Source: Chthoniobacteraceae bacterium (GTDB lineage: Bacteria > Verrucomicrobiota > Verrucomicrobiia > Chthoniobacterales > Chthoniobacteraceae). Taken from it: 64,000 nt of DNA. Positions 25,679 through 35,400 of the stretch are shown here, piece after piece; positions within the stretch are counted from its first letter, which is position 1; the number at the start of each line of letters is the position of its first letter. Under the pieces are notes generated by a model. The model had not been told where the DNA came from. It ran no database searches and was given only the letters and a program-made list of their open reading frames with translations. The stretch spans positions 62,001 to 126,000 of the forward strand of contig JAQGOL010000037.1 in assembly GCA_028293625.1 (NCBI GenBank), given 5' to 3'. The position numbers were made by a program, and so were the translations under genes.

Positions 25679-28600
25679 ATGACATCTGTCCGAACCGCTG
25701 CCTTCATCATGTTGTGCCTGACCGCAAGGTTATGGGCCGCCGATGAAAAGGTTGATTTTAACTACGACATTCAACCGATCATTTCCTCCAAATGCTTTCA
25801 TTGTCACGGACCGGACGAAAAAGCACGCAAAGCCAAACTGCGTCTCGACGTCCGTGAGGAAGCGGTCAGGGAGCGCGATGGGGTTTGCGCCATTGCTCCT
25901 GGCAATGTCGACGCCAGTGAACTGATCACCCGCATCCTATCAACGGATAAAGATGAGGTGATGCCACCGCCCGAGGAGCAGCACGCCTTGAGCGTCCCGG
26001 AAATCGAACTCTTTAAACGCTGGATCAAGGAAGGCGCCGAATACAAAGCGCATTGGTCGTTTGTTAAACCGGTTCTCCCTCCGATTCCCCCTGTTCCTCC
26101 CGCTGAGGCCGGTTTGTCGAACCGCAATCCGATCGACGCATTCATCGCCTTCCGCCGGGATCGGGCCGGTCTTGCCGTCAATCCCGAAGCGGACCGCCAC
26201 GCGCTTATTCGCAGGGTAACCCTCGATCTGACCGGGCTTCCCCCGACCCCGGCCGAGACCGATTCTTTTACGAAGGATTCCTCGCCGGGCGCCTACGAAA
26301 GACTCGTTGACCGATTGCTGGCCGCGCCTGCCTATGGCGAGCGCTGGGCAAAAATGTGGCTCGATCTGGCCCGATATGCGGACTCCACCGGGTTCGGCTC
26401 GGACAAATTCCGGCTCACCATCTGGCCTTACCGCGACTGGGTCATCGATGCATTCAACAGGAACGAGCCGTATGACCAGTTCACGGTTGAACAACTCGCC
26501 GGCGATCTTTTACCAAACCCGGCCATCGCCCAGATCGCCGCCACGGCTTTTCATCGCAACACAATGACGAATGTGGAAGGCGGCACCGATGACGAAGAAT
26601 ATCGGGTCGCGGCGATCAAAGATCGCGTTGCGACCACCAGCCAGGTCTGGATGGGGCTGACCTTCGGCTGCGCTCAATGTCACACACATAAATTCGATCC
26701 GATATCACATCGCGATTACTACTCGATGTTTGCGATCTTTAATCAAACCGAAGACGCCGACCGCGAGGACGAAGAACCCAAAATGGCGGTGCCAACGCGG
26801 GACGAACAACAAAAACGGGAAAAGCTTCAGGGCGAAATTGCGGCGCTCGAAACGCAATTAAGTGCCAACTCAGCCGCGCTTGAAGCCGAGCAGCACGAGT
26901 GGGAAGCGCAGATGTCGCGTCCGATCTCCTGGACTATTCTCAAGCCGCACGAACTAAGCGCCGTTCATGCCACGTTGGCGGCGCCGCAAGCCGACGGCTT
27001 GATCAACGCCATCGGAAGCCAGGAAAGCGGCAAAGATATCTACACCGTCAAGGCGCCCACGAGCCTTCAAGGAATCACGGCGATTCGGCTTGAAGCGCTT
27101 TCCGATGTCTCGCTTCCAGGCAATGGCCCCGGACGCTCAACCACCGGGAACGCCGTCGTGAGCGAATTGCGCGTGGCTCTCGAACCAAAGCAGCCGTCCC
27201 GCGCACGCTTTCTACGGATCGAACTTCCAGGAAACGAACAGATGCTCTCACTGGCGGAAGTGCAGGCGATAAGCAAAGGCGCGAACATTGCAATCCGGGG
27301 CAAGGCGAGCCAATCGAGCACCGACTTTGGCGGCAACCCGGAGCGCGCCATCGACGGCAACACCGATGGCGACTACTTCAAGGCCAATTCGGTCACCCAT
27401 ACCCGCAAGGAGCAAAACCCGTGGTGGGAAGTCGATTTGAAGGAAGATGCTGAAATTGAAGAGATTGTCGTCTGGAACCGGACTGACGGAGGAAGCGGAC
27501 CGCGGCTGGCCAATTTTAAAGTCACCTTGCTCGATGCAGCCCGGCAGCTGATCTGGGATCAGAGCGTTGCGGCATCGCCAAATCCGAGCGCGAGCATCGC
27601 CCCCACCGGAGGCCGTTCCATCGTGCTTCAAAACCCAAGCGCCGATTTTAATCAGGCCGGCTTTGAAGTTTCCAAGGCGATTGACGGGGATCCAAAAAGC
27701 GGCTGGGCATTCTTACAGGAAACCGGAAAACCGCATGCCGCTGTATTTGAAACCGCTTCTCCGATCGCTGCGGCTCCGGAAGGAACTTCTCTTATTTTTA
27801 CAATCCGCCAGGATCACGGCGCCAATCATACATTGGGCCGGTTCCGGCTTTCAGCCACGAACGCGCCGCTTCCCATTCGCGAGTTGCCGAACTCGATTCG
27901 TGCGATTCTGGCGATTGAACCAAGCGAACGCGCTCCCGGGCAACGCTCGGAAATCGCCGCGTATTTTCTTCCATTCTCAAAACAGTTTGCCGCGGTGAAA
28001 ACGCAGATTGACGCGAAAAAAACAGCGCTCGCAAAGATTGCTCCCGTCGCTTTGCCGATCATGAAAGAGCGCGCCGCCGATCAGCGCCGCAAGTCGTTCA
28101 TTTTGAACAAAGGCAACTTTCTTCTCCATGGGGAAGAAGTCACGGCGGCGCTTCCTGTGGCATTCACAAGCGCGCCGAAAGGCGAGGTCAACCGGCTGAC
28201 CCTGGCACAATGGCTGGTCAGCCGCGAAAACCCGCTGACGGCACGAGTGGCTGTGAACCGCTTCTGGGCGCAGCTTTTCGGCACCGGTATTGTGGAAAGC
28301 GAAGAAGATTTCGGCACCCAGGGCCAGCTTCCGAGCCATCCCGAGCTACTTGACTGGCTTGCCGTGACCTTCATGGAGAGCGGCTGGGATATCAAAGCGC
28401 TCCTGAAAACCATCGTCACCTCGGCCACCTATCGCCAATCGTCAAAGGCCCCGTCTGAACATCTTCAAATCGACGCGCGCAATCGATTGCTGGCCCATTT
28501 TCCCCGGCGCCGGCTCGATGCGGAGGGAGTGCGTGACCAGGCGCTCATGCTCTCCGGTCTGCTCAGCAGCAGGATCGGCGGTCCCAGCGTTTATCCGCCG

Positions 28601-29134
28601 CAACCGGCCGGCCTCTGGCAGGTCGCTTTTAACGGCGGCCAAAACGGCTATCCCACCAGCACGGGCGAGGATCGTTACAGACGCGGTCTTTATACCTTTT
28701 TGCGGCGCACGATGCCCAACCCGACAATGACCACGTTCGATGCGCCCAGCCGCGAGATCTGCGTCATCCGCCGAGTGCCAACCAACACACCGCTTCAGGC
28801 ATTTGTGGCGTTGAACGATCCCGTTTTTGTCGAGTGCGCGCAGGCGCTCGGGCGCCGGCTGCTGCATGAAGGCGGGCTGGACGACGTTGCACGCCTTCGT
28901 TTTGGGCTGCAACTTTGCCTTGGCCGCCCGGCTGACGAAAAACAAGTCGCCGCCCTGCAACTGCTTCTCAATGACGCCCTGGTCACTTACCGCGCCGATC
29001 CCGATTCCGCGCTCAAGCTGGCCACCATGCCGCTCGGTCCTTTGCCCGCGGATATTAATGCGGTGAATGCCGCCGCATGGACCGTGGTGGCCAACGTCCT
29101 GCTAAACCTTGACGCTGTTCTGACAAAAAACTGA
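25679..29134 (+). CDS. PSCyt1/DUF1549/DUF1553 cytochrome-type surface protein with discoidin-like insertion
   Basis: A 1151-residue exported protein (signal LCLTARLWA). Domain order: a planctomycete-type cytochrome C1 domain with CFHCH (C39, C42, H43); DUF1549 with RVTLDLTGLPPTP and RWAKMWLDLARYADS; a second heme motif CAQCHTHKFDP (C331, C334, H335); a coiled coil (EKLQGEIAALETQLSANSAALEAE shape, ~380-410); discoidin/F5-8C-like beta domains at about 525-625 (ASQSSTDFGGNPERAIDGN, WWEVDL) and again near 650-720; then DUF1553 with EVNRLTLAQWLVSRENPLTARVAVNRFW. Such proteins occur in large numbers in Planctomycetota and Verrucomicrobiota next to DUF1501 proteins, as here, and are linked to polysaccharide use. 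The reaction is unknown. Confidence 0.92.
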   Translation: MTSVRTAAFIMLCLTARLWAADEKVDFNYDIQPIISSKCFHCHGPDEKARKAKLRLDVREEAVRERDGVCAIAPGNVDASELITRILSTDKDEVMPPPEEQHALSVPEIELFKRWIKEGAEYKAHWSFVKPVLPPIPPVPPAEAGLSNRNPIDAFIAFRRDRAGLAVNPEADRHALIRRVTLDLTGLPPTPAETDSFTKDSSPGAYERLVDRLLAAPAYGERWAKMWLDLARYADSTGFGSDKFRLTIWPYRDWVIDAFNRNEPYDQFTVEQLAGDLLPNPAIAQIAATAFHRNTMTNVEGGTDDEEYRVAAIKDRVATTSQVWMGLTFGCAQCHTHKFDPISHRDYYSMFAIFNQTEDADREDEEPKMAVPTRDEQQKREKLQGEIAALETQLSANSAALEAEQHEWEAQMSRPISWTILKPHELSAVHATLAAPQADGLINAIGSQESGKDIYTVKAPTSLQGITAIRLEALSDVSLPGNGPGRSTTGNAVVSELRVALEPKQPSRARFLRIELPGNEQMLSLAEVQAISKGANIAIRGKASQSSTDFGGNPERAIDGNTDGDYFKANSVTHTRKEQNPWWEVDLKEDAEIEEIVVWNRTDGGSGPRLANFKVTLLDAARQLIWDQSVAASPNPSASIAPTGGRSIVLQNPSADFNQAGFEVSKAIDGDPKSGWAFLQETGKPHAAVFETASPIAAAPEGTSLIFTIRQDHGANHTLGRFRLSATNAPLPIRELPNSIRAILAIEPSERAPGQRSEIAAYFLPFSKQFAAVKTQIDAKKTALAKIAPVALPIMKERAADQRRKSFILNKGNFLLHGEEVTAALPVAFTSAPKGEVNRLTLAQWLVSRENPLTARVAVNRFWAQLFGTGIVESEEDFGTQGQLPSHPELLDWLAVTFMESGWDIKALLKTIVTSATYRQSSKAPSEHLQIDARNRLLAHFPRRRLDAEGVRDQALMLSGLLSSRIGGPSVYPPQPAGLWQVAFNGGQNGYPTSTGEDRYRRGLYTFLRRTMPNPTMTTFDAPSREICVIRRVPTNTPLQAFVALNDPVFVECAQALGRRLLHEGGLDDVARLRFGLQLCLGRPADEKQVAALQLLLNDALVTYRADPDSALKLATMPLGPLPADINAVNAAAWTVVANVLLNLDAVLTKN

Positions 29135-29156
29135 CCTCAGTTCTCCCCTTCGTCCT

Positions 29157-30608
29157 ATGAACCCGTATCTTTCCCGCATCCAGGCAGTCACGCGCCGGCA
29201 GTTCCTCGCCGATTCGGGCCGCTTCAGCCTTGGTGCAATCGCGCTGCAGAGCCTTTCAGCACACGGATTGCCTGTCCTCGACGCATCGAACCCGCTTGCG
29301 CCCAAAACGCCGCCCCTTCCAACCAAAGCCAAAGCGGTCATCTACCTTTCGATGTCGGGAGCGCCGCCCCAGCACGATCTTTTCGATTGGAAACCGGAGC
29401 TGGTCGCGCACCATTTGCAGGATTGCCCCGATCAATTTCTTAAGGGCGAGAAGTTCGCGTTTATCAAAGGCAAGCCGAAGCTCCTCGGGTCTCCCTACAA
29501 ATTCAGCCAGCACGGCCAGGCCGGCGTTTGGATGAGCGAATTGCTGGTCAATCTCCCGTCCGTGGTCGATGAACTCACCCTCATTCGCTCGATGAACACC
29601 GACCAGTTCAATCACGCGCCCGCTGAGCTCTTTATGTACACCGGGTCGCCACGAAACGGCGGCGCTTCCCTTGGTTCATGGGCCACTTACGGCCTTGGCA
29701 GTGAGAATCAGGATCTGCCTGGCTTTGTCGCCCTGCTCAGCGGCGGCTCCGATCCGACCGGGGGCAAGGCGTGCTGGGGGTCGGGGTTTCTGCCCGGCGT
29801 GCTTCAGGGCGTGCAATGCCGCGCGGCCGGCGACCCGATTTTGCACGTCAGCAATCCACCGGGAATGAGCCGCGAAACCCGCAGGCAAACTCTCGATGCC
29901 TTAAAAACCATCAACGAAGCCGAGGCGCAAACCTTTGGCGATCCCGAGACGCTCACGCGCATCCAGCAATACGAGCTCGCTTACCGCATGCAGCTTTCGG
30001 TGCCCGAAGTATTCGATATTTCAAAAGAACCCGAGAAAGTCCGCGAGGCCTACGGCGCAAAACCCGGTGAAGCCTCCTTTTCCAACAATTGCCTCCTTGC
30101 AAGACGGCTGGTGGAAAAAGGCGTCCGTTTTGTGCAACTCTTTGACTGGGGCTGGGACATGCACGGCACCGGCGGCGGCGACGACCTGATGGCAGCGCTT
30201 CCCCGCAAATGCCGGGACGTCGACAAGGCATGCGCCGCCTTGGTCAATGATCTCAAAGAACGCGGCCTGCTTGATTCGACTCTTGTAGTCTGGGGTGGCG
30301 AATTTGGACGGACCCCGATGAACGAAGCGCGCGGCGGCTCTACTTTTCTGGGACGCGATCATCATCCGCACGCCTTTTCAATGTGGATGGCCGGCGCGGG
30401 AGTGAAAAAAGGAAGCGTCCTCGGAGAGACCGATGAGCTCGGCTACCATATTGTTCAGGATAAAGTCACAGTGCGCGACCTGCAGGCGACCATCCTTCAT
30501 TTGCTCGGATTCGATCCCTATCAGCTCTCCTATCGCTACCAAGGTCTCAACAACCGCCTGATTGGTCCAACCAATGAAGGCAAAGTAGTCAAAGCGCTTC
30601 TGGGTTAG
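29157..30608 (+). CDS. Tat-exported DUF1501 protein
   Basis: A 483-residue protein of the DUF1501 family, an alkaline-phosphatase/sulfatase-like superfamily. The N-terminus carries a twin-arginine motif TRRQFL (residues 12-17) and a hydrophobic stretch GAIALQSLSAHGLP. Family marks are YLSMSGAPPQHDLFDWKPE, LIRSMNTDQFNHAPAE, FDWGWDMHG, VVWGGEFGRTPMNEA and GRDHHPHAFSMWMAGAGV; the Asp/His clusters resemble metal-binding sites of that superfamily. It begins 22 bp after the DUF1549/1553 gene, so the pair is one operon. The stop codon overlaps that of the convergent ABC permease gene by 3 bp. Enzymatic activity has not been established for the family to my knowledge. Confidence 0.92.
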   Translation: MNPYLSRIQAVTRRQFLADSGRFSLGAIALQSLSAHGLPVLDASNPLAPKTPPLPTKAKAVIYLSMSGAPPQHDLFDWKPELVAHHLQDCPDQFLKGEKFAFIKGKPKLLGSPYKFSQHGQAGVWMSELLVNLPSVVDELTLIRSMNTDQFNHAPAELFMYTGSPRNGGASLGSWATYGLGSENQDLPGFVALLSGGSDPTGGKACWGSGFLPGVLQGVQCRAAGDPILHVSNPPGMSRETRRQTLDALKTINEAEAQTFGDPETLTRIQQYELAYRMQLSVPEVFDISKEPEKVREAYGAKPGEASFSNNCLLARRLVEKGVRFVQLFDWGWDMHGTGGGDDLMAALPRKCRDVDKACAALVNDLKERGLLDSTLVVWGGEFGRTPMNEARGGSTFLGRDHHPHAFSMWMAGAGVKKGSVLGETDELGYHIVQDKVTVRDLQATILHLLGFDPYQLSYRYQGLNNRLIGPTNEGKVVKALLG

Positions 30609-31420
30609 GCGTCGCCGAAGACACGCTTTCGCAGCAAACGCAGATCAATTGGAAGCAGGATAAGCAGGATGAGAGCACTAAGCCCGGCGGCGGCGGCGAG
30701 ATGCGAGGTAGGCTGGCCTGCCAGCAGCAGGTAACGCAGACCTTCGGTAAGTTGATGCAACGGATTAAATTGCACGATCGCTTTTAACCAAGGGACTTCC
30801 GGCAACGGAAAATAGGTGCTGCTGGAGAAGCCGACTGGCAGGATCACAAGGAAAAACGGGAGGCCCATATGATCGATGCTCGGCAGCAGCGCGGTGAATA
30901 GGAGTCCGACGGCAGAAAACGCCAGCGCGGCGAGAAAGAGGAGTGGAATCGCGATTGGCAGCCAGGCCCAGTGAAGAGTCAGCGCGTCGGCGATTCCAAA
31001 CCCCATAAGCACCAGGCAGACAATCAGGGCGTAAAACGTAGCCAGCGTGGCGGCCCACAAGAGTTCGCCCCAAATGACGTGCTCCAGCCGGATCTGCGTC
31101 GTCAGCTGCCCTTCCCAGGATTTCTGAAAATGCATCCGCATGTAGGCCGAAAAGAGCGATTGGAAAAAAGCCGTCATGAAGGCGGTGTAACCAAGTATTC
31201 CGGGGGCCAGGTAGGAGAGGTAATCGACCGATGCGCCTGCCCATTTCAGGTCGTTAATCTGCCTGCCAAGGCCGACGCCAAAAGCCAGCAGCAGGACCAG
31301 CGGTTCAAAGACAGGCGGCAGTGCGGCAGTGTGCCAGTTCCTCAGGTGGACGCGCAGATGACGCCCCAGCACTGCGCGGCTTTGCCAGTCAAGGGCGGGA
31401 CGGAATACGGTAAAATTCAT
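30605..31420 (-). CDS. ABC-2 type transporter permease (NodJ/DrrB-like)
   Basis: A 271-residue integral membrane protein with six predicted helices (PVFEPLVLLLAFGVGLG, YLSYLAPGILGYTAFMTAFFQ, LLFLAALAFSAVGLLFTALLP, HLAAAAGLSALILLILLPIDL among them). The ABC-2 signature region FFLVILPVGFSSSTYFPLPEVPWLKAIVQFNPLHQLTEGLR is present. It starts inside the ATPase stop codon (ATGA overlap), so the two are translationally coupled parts of one exporter. Substrate cannot be inferred; the NodIJ/DrrAB class exports lipids, drugs or polysaccharides. The C-terminus overlaps the convergent DUF1501 stop. Confidence 0.9.
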   Translation of the reverse strand: MNFTVFRPALDWQSRAVLGRHLRVHLRNWHTAALPPVFEPLVLLLAFGVGLGRQINDLKWAGASVDYLSYLAPGILGYTAFMTAFFQSLFSAYMRMHFQKSWEGQLTTQIRLEHVIWGELLWAATLATFYALIVCLVLMGFGIADALTLHWAWLPIAIPLLFLAALAFSAVGLLFTALLPSIDHMGLPFFLVILPVGFSSSTYFPLPEVPWLKAIVQFNPLHQLTEGLRYLLLAGQPTSHLAAAAGLSALILLILLPIDLRLLRKRVFGDA

Positions 31421-32373
31421 GATGGCTCCTCGTGGCTCAGGGCAAGGAAAAGATCATCAAGGGTTGGCGGCCGCACCTCATATCGCAGCTCCGGGAAAGC
31501 GCTGACGAATAACGCCAGGCCCGCCGCATCAAGCGCGAAGTGCCAATCGGCCAGGACCGTGGCAGGCGGTATGCCACGAACGCGCAGCCACGCTTCCACC
31601 CTGGCGGCTCCGGGCGAGGCGGAAGGGAGAACGACCACATGCTCTCCGACCACATCGCCGAGCAACTCACGCGTGGTGCCGGAAGCCCTGACTTTTCCGG
31701 CCTGGAGCAGGATCAATCGATCCGAAAGGCGCTCAGCTTCGTCCATGTAATGCGTTGTCAACACCACCGCCATACCGTCGGTCCTTAATTGCGATACGAG
31801 TTCCCAGACACCCATCCGCGCGTGCGGATCAAGACCGGTGGTCGGCTCATCGAGAAAAACCACCTTCGGCCTGTGCACCACCGCCCGCGCGATCATCAAC
31901 CGCCGCTTGTAACCGCCCGAGAGCGTGCCGGGCTTTTGATTGGCGAATTCGCTGAGACCAAACTGCTTTAACAACGCATCGATCCTGGCGGAAAGCCCCT
32001 CGATTGCGGGCCGGTAATAACGCGCGGTTTGCTCGAGATTTCCCCGCACGGTGAAATCGCTGTCAAACGTGTCGTCTTGCGTGCAAACGCCCAGCGCGCG
32101 CCGCGCCTTGTCTCCATCGGTGACCAGATCATGTCCGGCAATGCGGATGCTGCCGGCATCCGGGCGAAGAAATCCGTAGCACATACGGAGCGAAGTCGTC
32201 TTTCCGGCGCCGTTGGGTCCAAGCAATCCGATCACTTCACCGGCATGGCAGGAAAGGTCGATGCCATCGACAACCTGTTTATTGCCGAGCGATTTCTTCA
32301 GGCCTCGAACCTCCAGCAAGGGCGGTGCTTCTACGGCGGTTAAAACTGAGGGCTCTGGTTGGACTCCAGTCAT
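31417..32373 (-). CDS. ABC transporter ATP-binding protein (NodI/DrrA-like)
   Basis: A 318-residue ATPase that powers the adjacent permease. Walker A is GPNGAGKTT, the signature is LSGGYKRRL, Walker B is VVFLDEPTTGLDP and the H-loop is TTHYMDEAERL. The SLRMCYGFLRPDAGSI segment after Walker A is close to NodI/DrrA-type exporters. A C-terminal ~90-residue regulatory extension ends in RPPTLDDLFLALS, also typical. It lies 98 bp downstream of the end of the sensor-kinase genes on the same strand; read-through from them is possible but no link is shown. Confidence 0.93.
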   Translation of the reverse strand: MTGVQPEPSVLTAVEAPPLLEVRGLKKSLGNKQVVDGIDLSCHAGEVIGLLGPNGAGKTTSLRMCYGFLRPDAGSIRIAGHDLVTDGDKARRALGVCTQDDTFDSDFTVRGNLEQTARYYRPAIEGLSARIDALLKQFGLSEFANQKPGTLSGGYKRRLMIARAVVHRPKVVFLDEPTTGLDPHARMGVWELVSQLRTDGMAVVLTTHYMDEAERLSDRLILLQAGKVRASGTTRELLGDVVGEHVVVLPSASPGAARVEAWLRVRGIPPATVLADWHFALDAAGLALFVSAFPELRYEVRPPTLDDLFLALSHEEPS

Positions 32374-32471
32374 ACGGGCAAAAGCGGGAGAGATTTGGAC
32401 AAGCGCGGCGGGCCGGCGAGATCAAAAGCAACCCGGCGCGTGAATAAGCGTGCCGTTAAAGCAAAAGGCCA

Positions 32472-35400
32472 TCAGTCGGTTTCGGCCAAGGTCTGCTGCA
32501 ACACCTTGAGCAAGGCATCCGCTGTATAAGGCTTGGCAATAAAATGTTTTATATCAGAGCCGCAAGCGCGGGCCACATCGCCACTGCTGGAGAGCCCGCT
32601 TGCGGCGATGATGCGCAGTGTCGAATTCAACTTTCTCAATACCTGGATGGTTGCCAGGCCGTCCATTACGGGCATCGTCATATCCGTGAGCACGGCGGCA
32701 ATTTCCGCGCGGCGCGTGGCATAAATGGCCACCGCCTCGGCTCCATCGCACGCAAGCAGAACCTGGTAGCCGAACGCCTCAAGCGTCGCCTGGGTGATCT
32801 GGCGAACCGCCGCCTCGTCATCGACAACGAGGATCAATTCCCCGTTCCCGAGCGGCAATTCGGCGGCGACTTTTGCGGCCGTTTCAGCAGTCGCCTCGGT
32901 TTTGGCCGGAATATAGAGTTTGAACCGCGTCCCTTTCAAAGGCTCGCTTGAGACTCGAAAAAAGCCGCCGTGGCTCTTGACGATGGCCAGCGAGGTGGAA
33001 AGCCCAAGGCCAGTCCCTTTGCCCACTTCCTTGGTGGTAAAAAACGGATCGAAAATTTTCTCGATGATTTCCGGAGGCATGCCGATGCCGGTGTCTTCAA
33101 CCTGAAGAGAGACGTAAGGCCCGGCCTTGGCTTCAAGATTCAACGCAGCATAGTGCGTGTCGAGGAAGCGGTTTTCGGCCGAGATGGTAAGCGTGCCGCC
33201 GTCAGGCATGGCGTCGCGCGCATTCACGCAGAGGTTCAGCAGCACCTGGTGCATCTGAGTCGGGTCGCCCACGACCGTCCAGAGATCATACGGGATGATC
33301 GTGCGAACCTGAATGTGCTTGAGGAAGGTGTCGTTAGCGATTTTTTCAATTTCCTGGATGATGTGCCGGATCTGCAACTCCATGCGCCGGCCTTCGACAC
33401 CCCGTGCAAAAGAAAGAACCTGCCGAACCATGTCCGCGCCCCGCTGGGCGCTCGAATCGAGGATGGAGATCAGTTTCGCGCTGGCCGGATCCGGGAAACG
33501 CATCTTCAGCACCTCCAGAGAGATCATGATCGGCCCAAGGACGTTGTTCAGATCGTGGGCGATGCCGCCCGCCAGCGTGCCGATGCTTTCCATGCGCTGT
33601 GCCCGCAAAAACTGCTGTTCGATTTTTTTCCGCTCCGTGATGTCGGTGTCGATGGAAAGGATCGACTGGGGCTCACCGTGAGCATTGCGCATCAGCGTCC
33701 ACCGGCTGTTGAGGGTCATTATCGATGCATCCCTCGCGTGCTTGTGGATTTCCCCGTTCCACTCCCCGGTTTCCCGCACGGCACGGTCCGCTTCGGCAAA
33801 GATGGCGGCCTCCACCTCCAGCAGTTCCTCCAGCCGGCAGCCACGCGCCTCGGGCGCCGTCCAGCCATAAAGTCGCTCGGCCCCTTTGCTCCAGAAAGTG
33901 ACGCGGTGCTCCAGATCGCGCACCACGATCGCATCGCGGGCTTCGTCGATGAGGGCGGCTTGCTCGCGCACCTGGGCATCGGTTTGTTGGCGCTCCAATT
34001 CCGAGGCGGCGCGGGCGGCGAAAATCTGCAACGTGGAGGTGACAAATTCCACGTCTTTCAGCGGCTCGCGGAAGATGACAAACAGGTGCCCCAACGGCTG
34101 CCCGTTGGAACCGTCGAGCCGGCGCCCCACATATGCCTGGGCGCCGAGAGCCGCCAACCGCAACGCACCAGGGAATTCTTCGACAACCTGCTGCGCGACC
34201 ACGCACGTCTCGGATGCGGAAAGCTTCGCGCAGGGAGTGCCCTCGATGAAGTAATCAAAATTTTCGACGACCGCGCCGTCGACGACCGCGGCGAGAGTGG
34301 TTGCGGAAAGCGCCTCACCTGAACGGAGCTGCGACACAAAACCTGCCTGCCCTCCGAGCGCGGCGGCCATGTAGCCGGCCAGATTCTCGTAAAACTCAGT
34401 GCCGGTCGCCGCAGAGACACCGGCGGCGACGCTCATTACGGCTGTCTGGAGGCGCTGCCGATCGAGGCGGGCCCGCGCATTGACGATTCCGAAAGCCAGG
34501 TTATCGGCCAGTTCCTGAAGGAGCTTAAGTTCGTCGGCACTCGTCCGGCTGATCTCGGCGGAATAGAGCCCCAGGAAGCCAAATGCCTGCTTCCCATCGC
34601 GTAAAGGCAGGAAAATGACGCCCCGATAACCGCGTTGTTCAGCGAGGGCGCGCCAATGCGCCATCGTGGGATCGCGACTGAAATCCTCACATACCACCGC
34701 TTGGCCGCTACGGATCACCTGACCGGCCAATCCATGCCCCTGGGGATCGTTCTCATTCCACGAGACCTTGATTGCGGAAAGATAACCGTCCTCGGTGCCC
34801 GCGTGGGCCATCGGCTTTATCGAGCGGTTCGCATCGCCCTGCGCATAACCGACCCAGGCCATGCGGTAGCCGCCGGTCTCCACGGCGATCTGGCAAACTC
34901 GTTCCAGCAATTCGTGTTCAACCTCCGCCCGGATCAGCGCTTCATTGCAGGTGCTTAACATTTGCAGGGCCCGGTTGACGCGGGTCACTTCCAGTTCCGC
35001 CTGCTTGCGTGCGGTGATGTCAGTCACGATCCCGGCGAAGCGGCACGGCTTGCCCATCTGGTCAAAGTAAAAGCGCCCTCTCGTCCACAACCAATGCACC
35101 GAGCCGTCCGACCAGAGCGTCCGGAACTCATCGTTGTAGTCTCCCCTGCCCGCCATCGCCTTTTGAAAAGCAGCATCGACGTGCTCGCGATCCTCCGGCT
35201 GGATGTGTGCAAGGAAAGTGTCGTACCCCCATTGAGGCACCGCTTCGCTATAACCAAAACATTGGTCGTGGCGCAGCGAACGATGAGCCCTGTTCGTGAG
35301 CAAATCGAGGCTCCAGTCGCCGACTTCCGCCGATTCGAGCGCAAAATCGAGACGCTCCTTGCTCTCGCGCGCGGTCCCTTCAGCGAGCTTGAGGGCGAGT

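Noticed and set aside
32970-34322. 450-residue open frame on the + strand
   Set aside because: It lies opposite the hybrid kinase, whose domains and motifs are clear. The frame has shadow composition and no family likeness.
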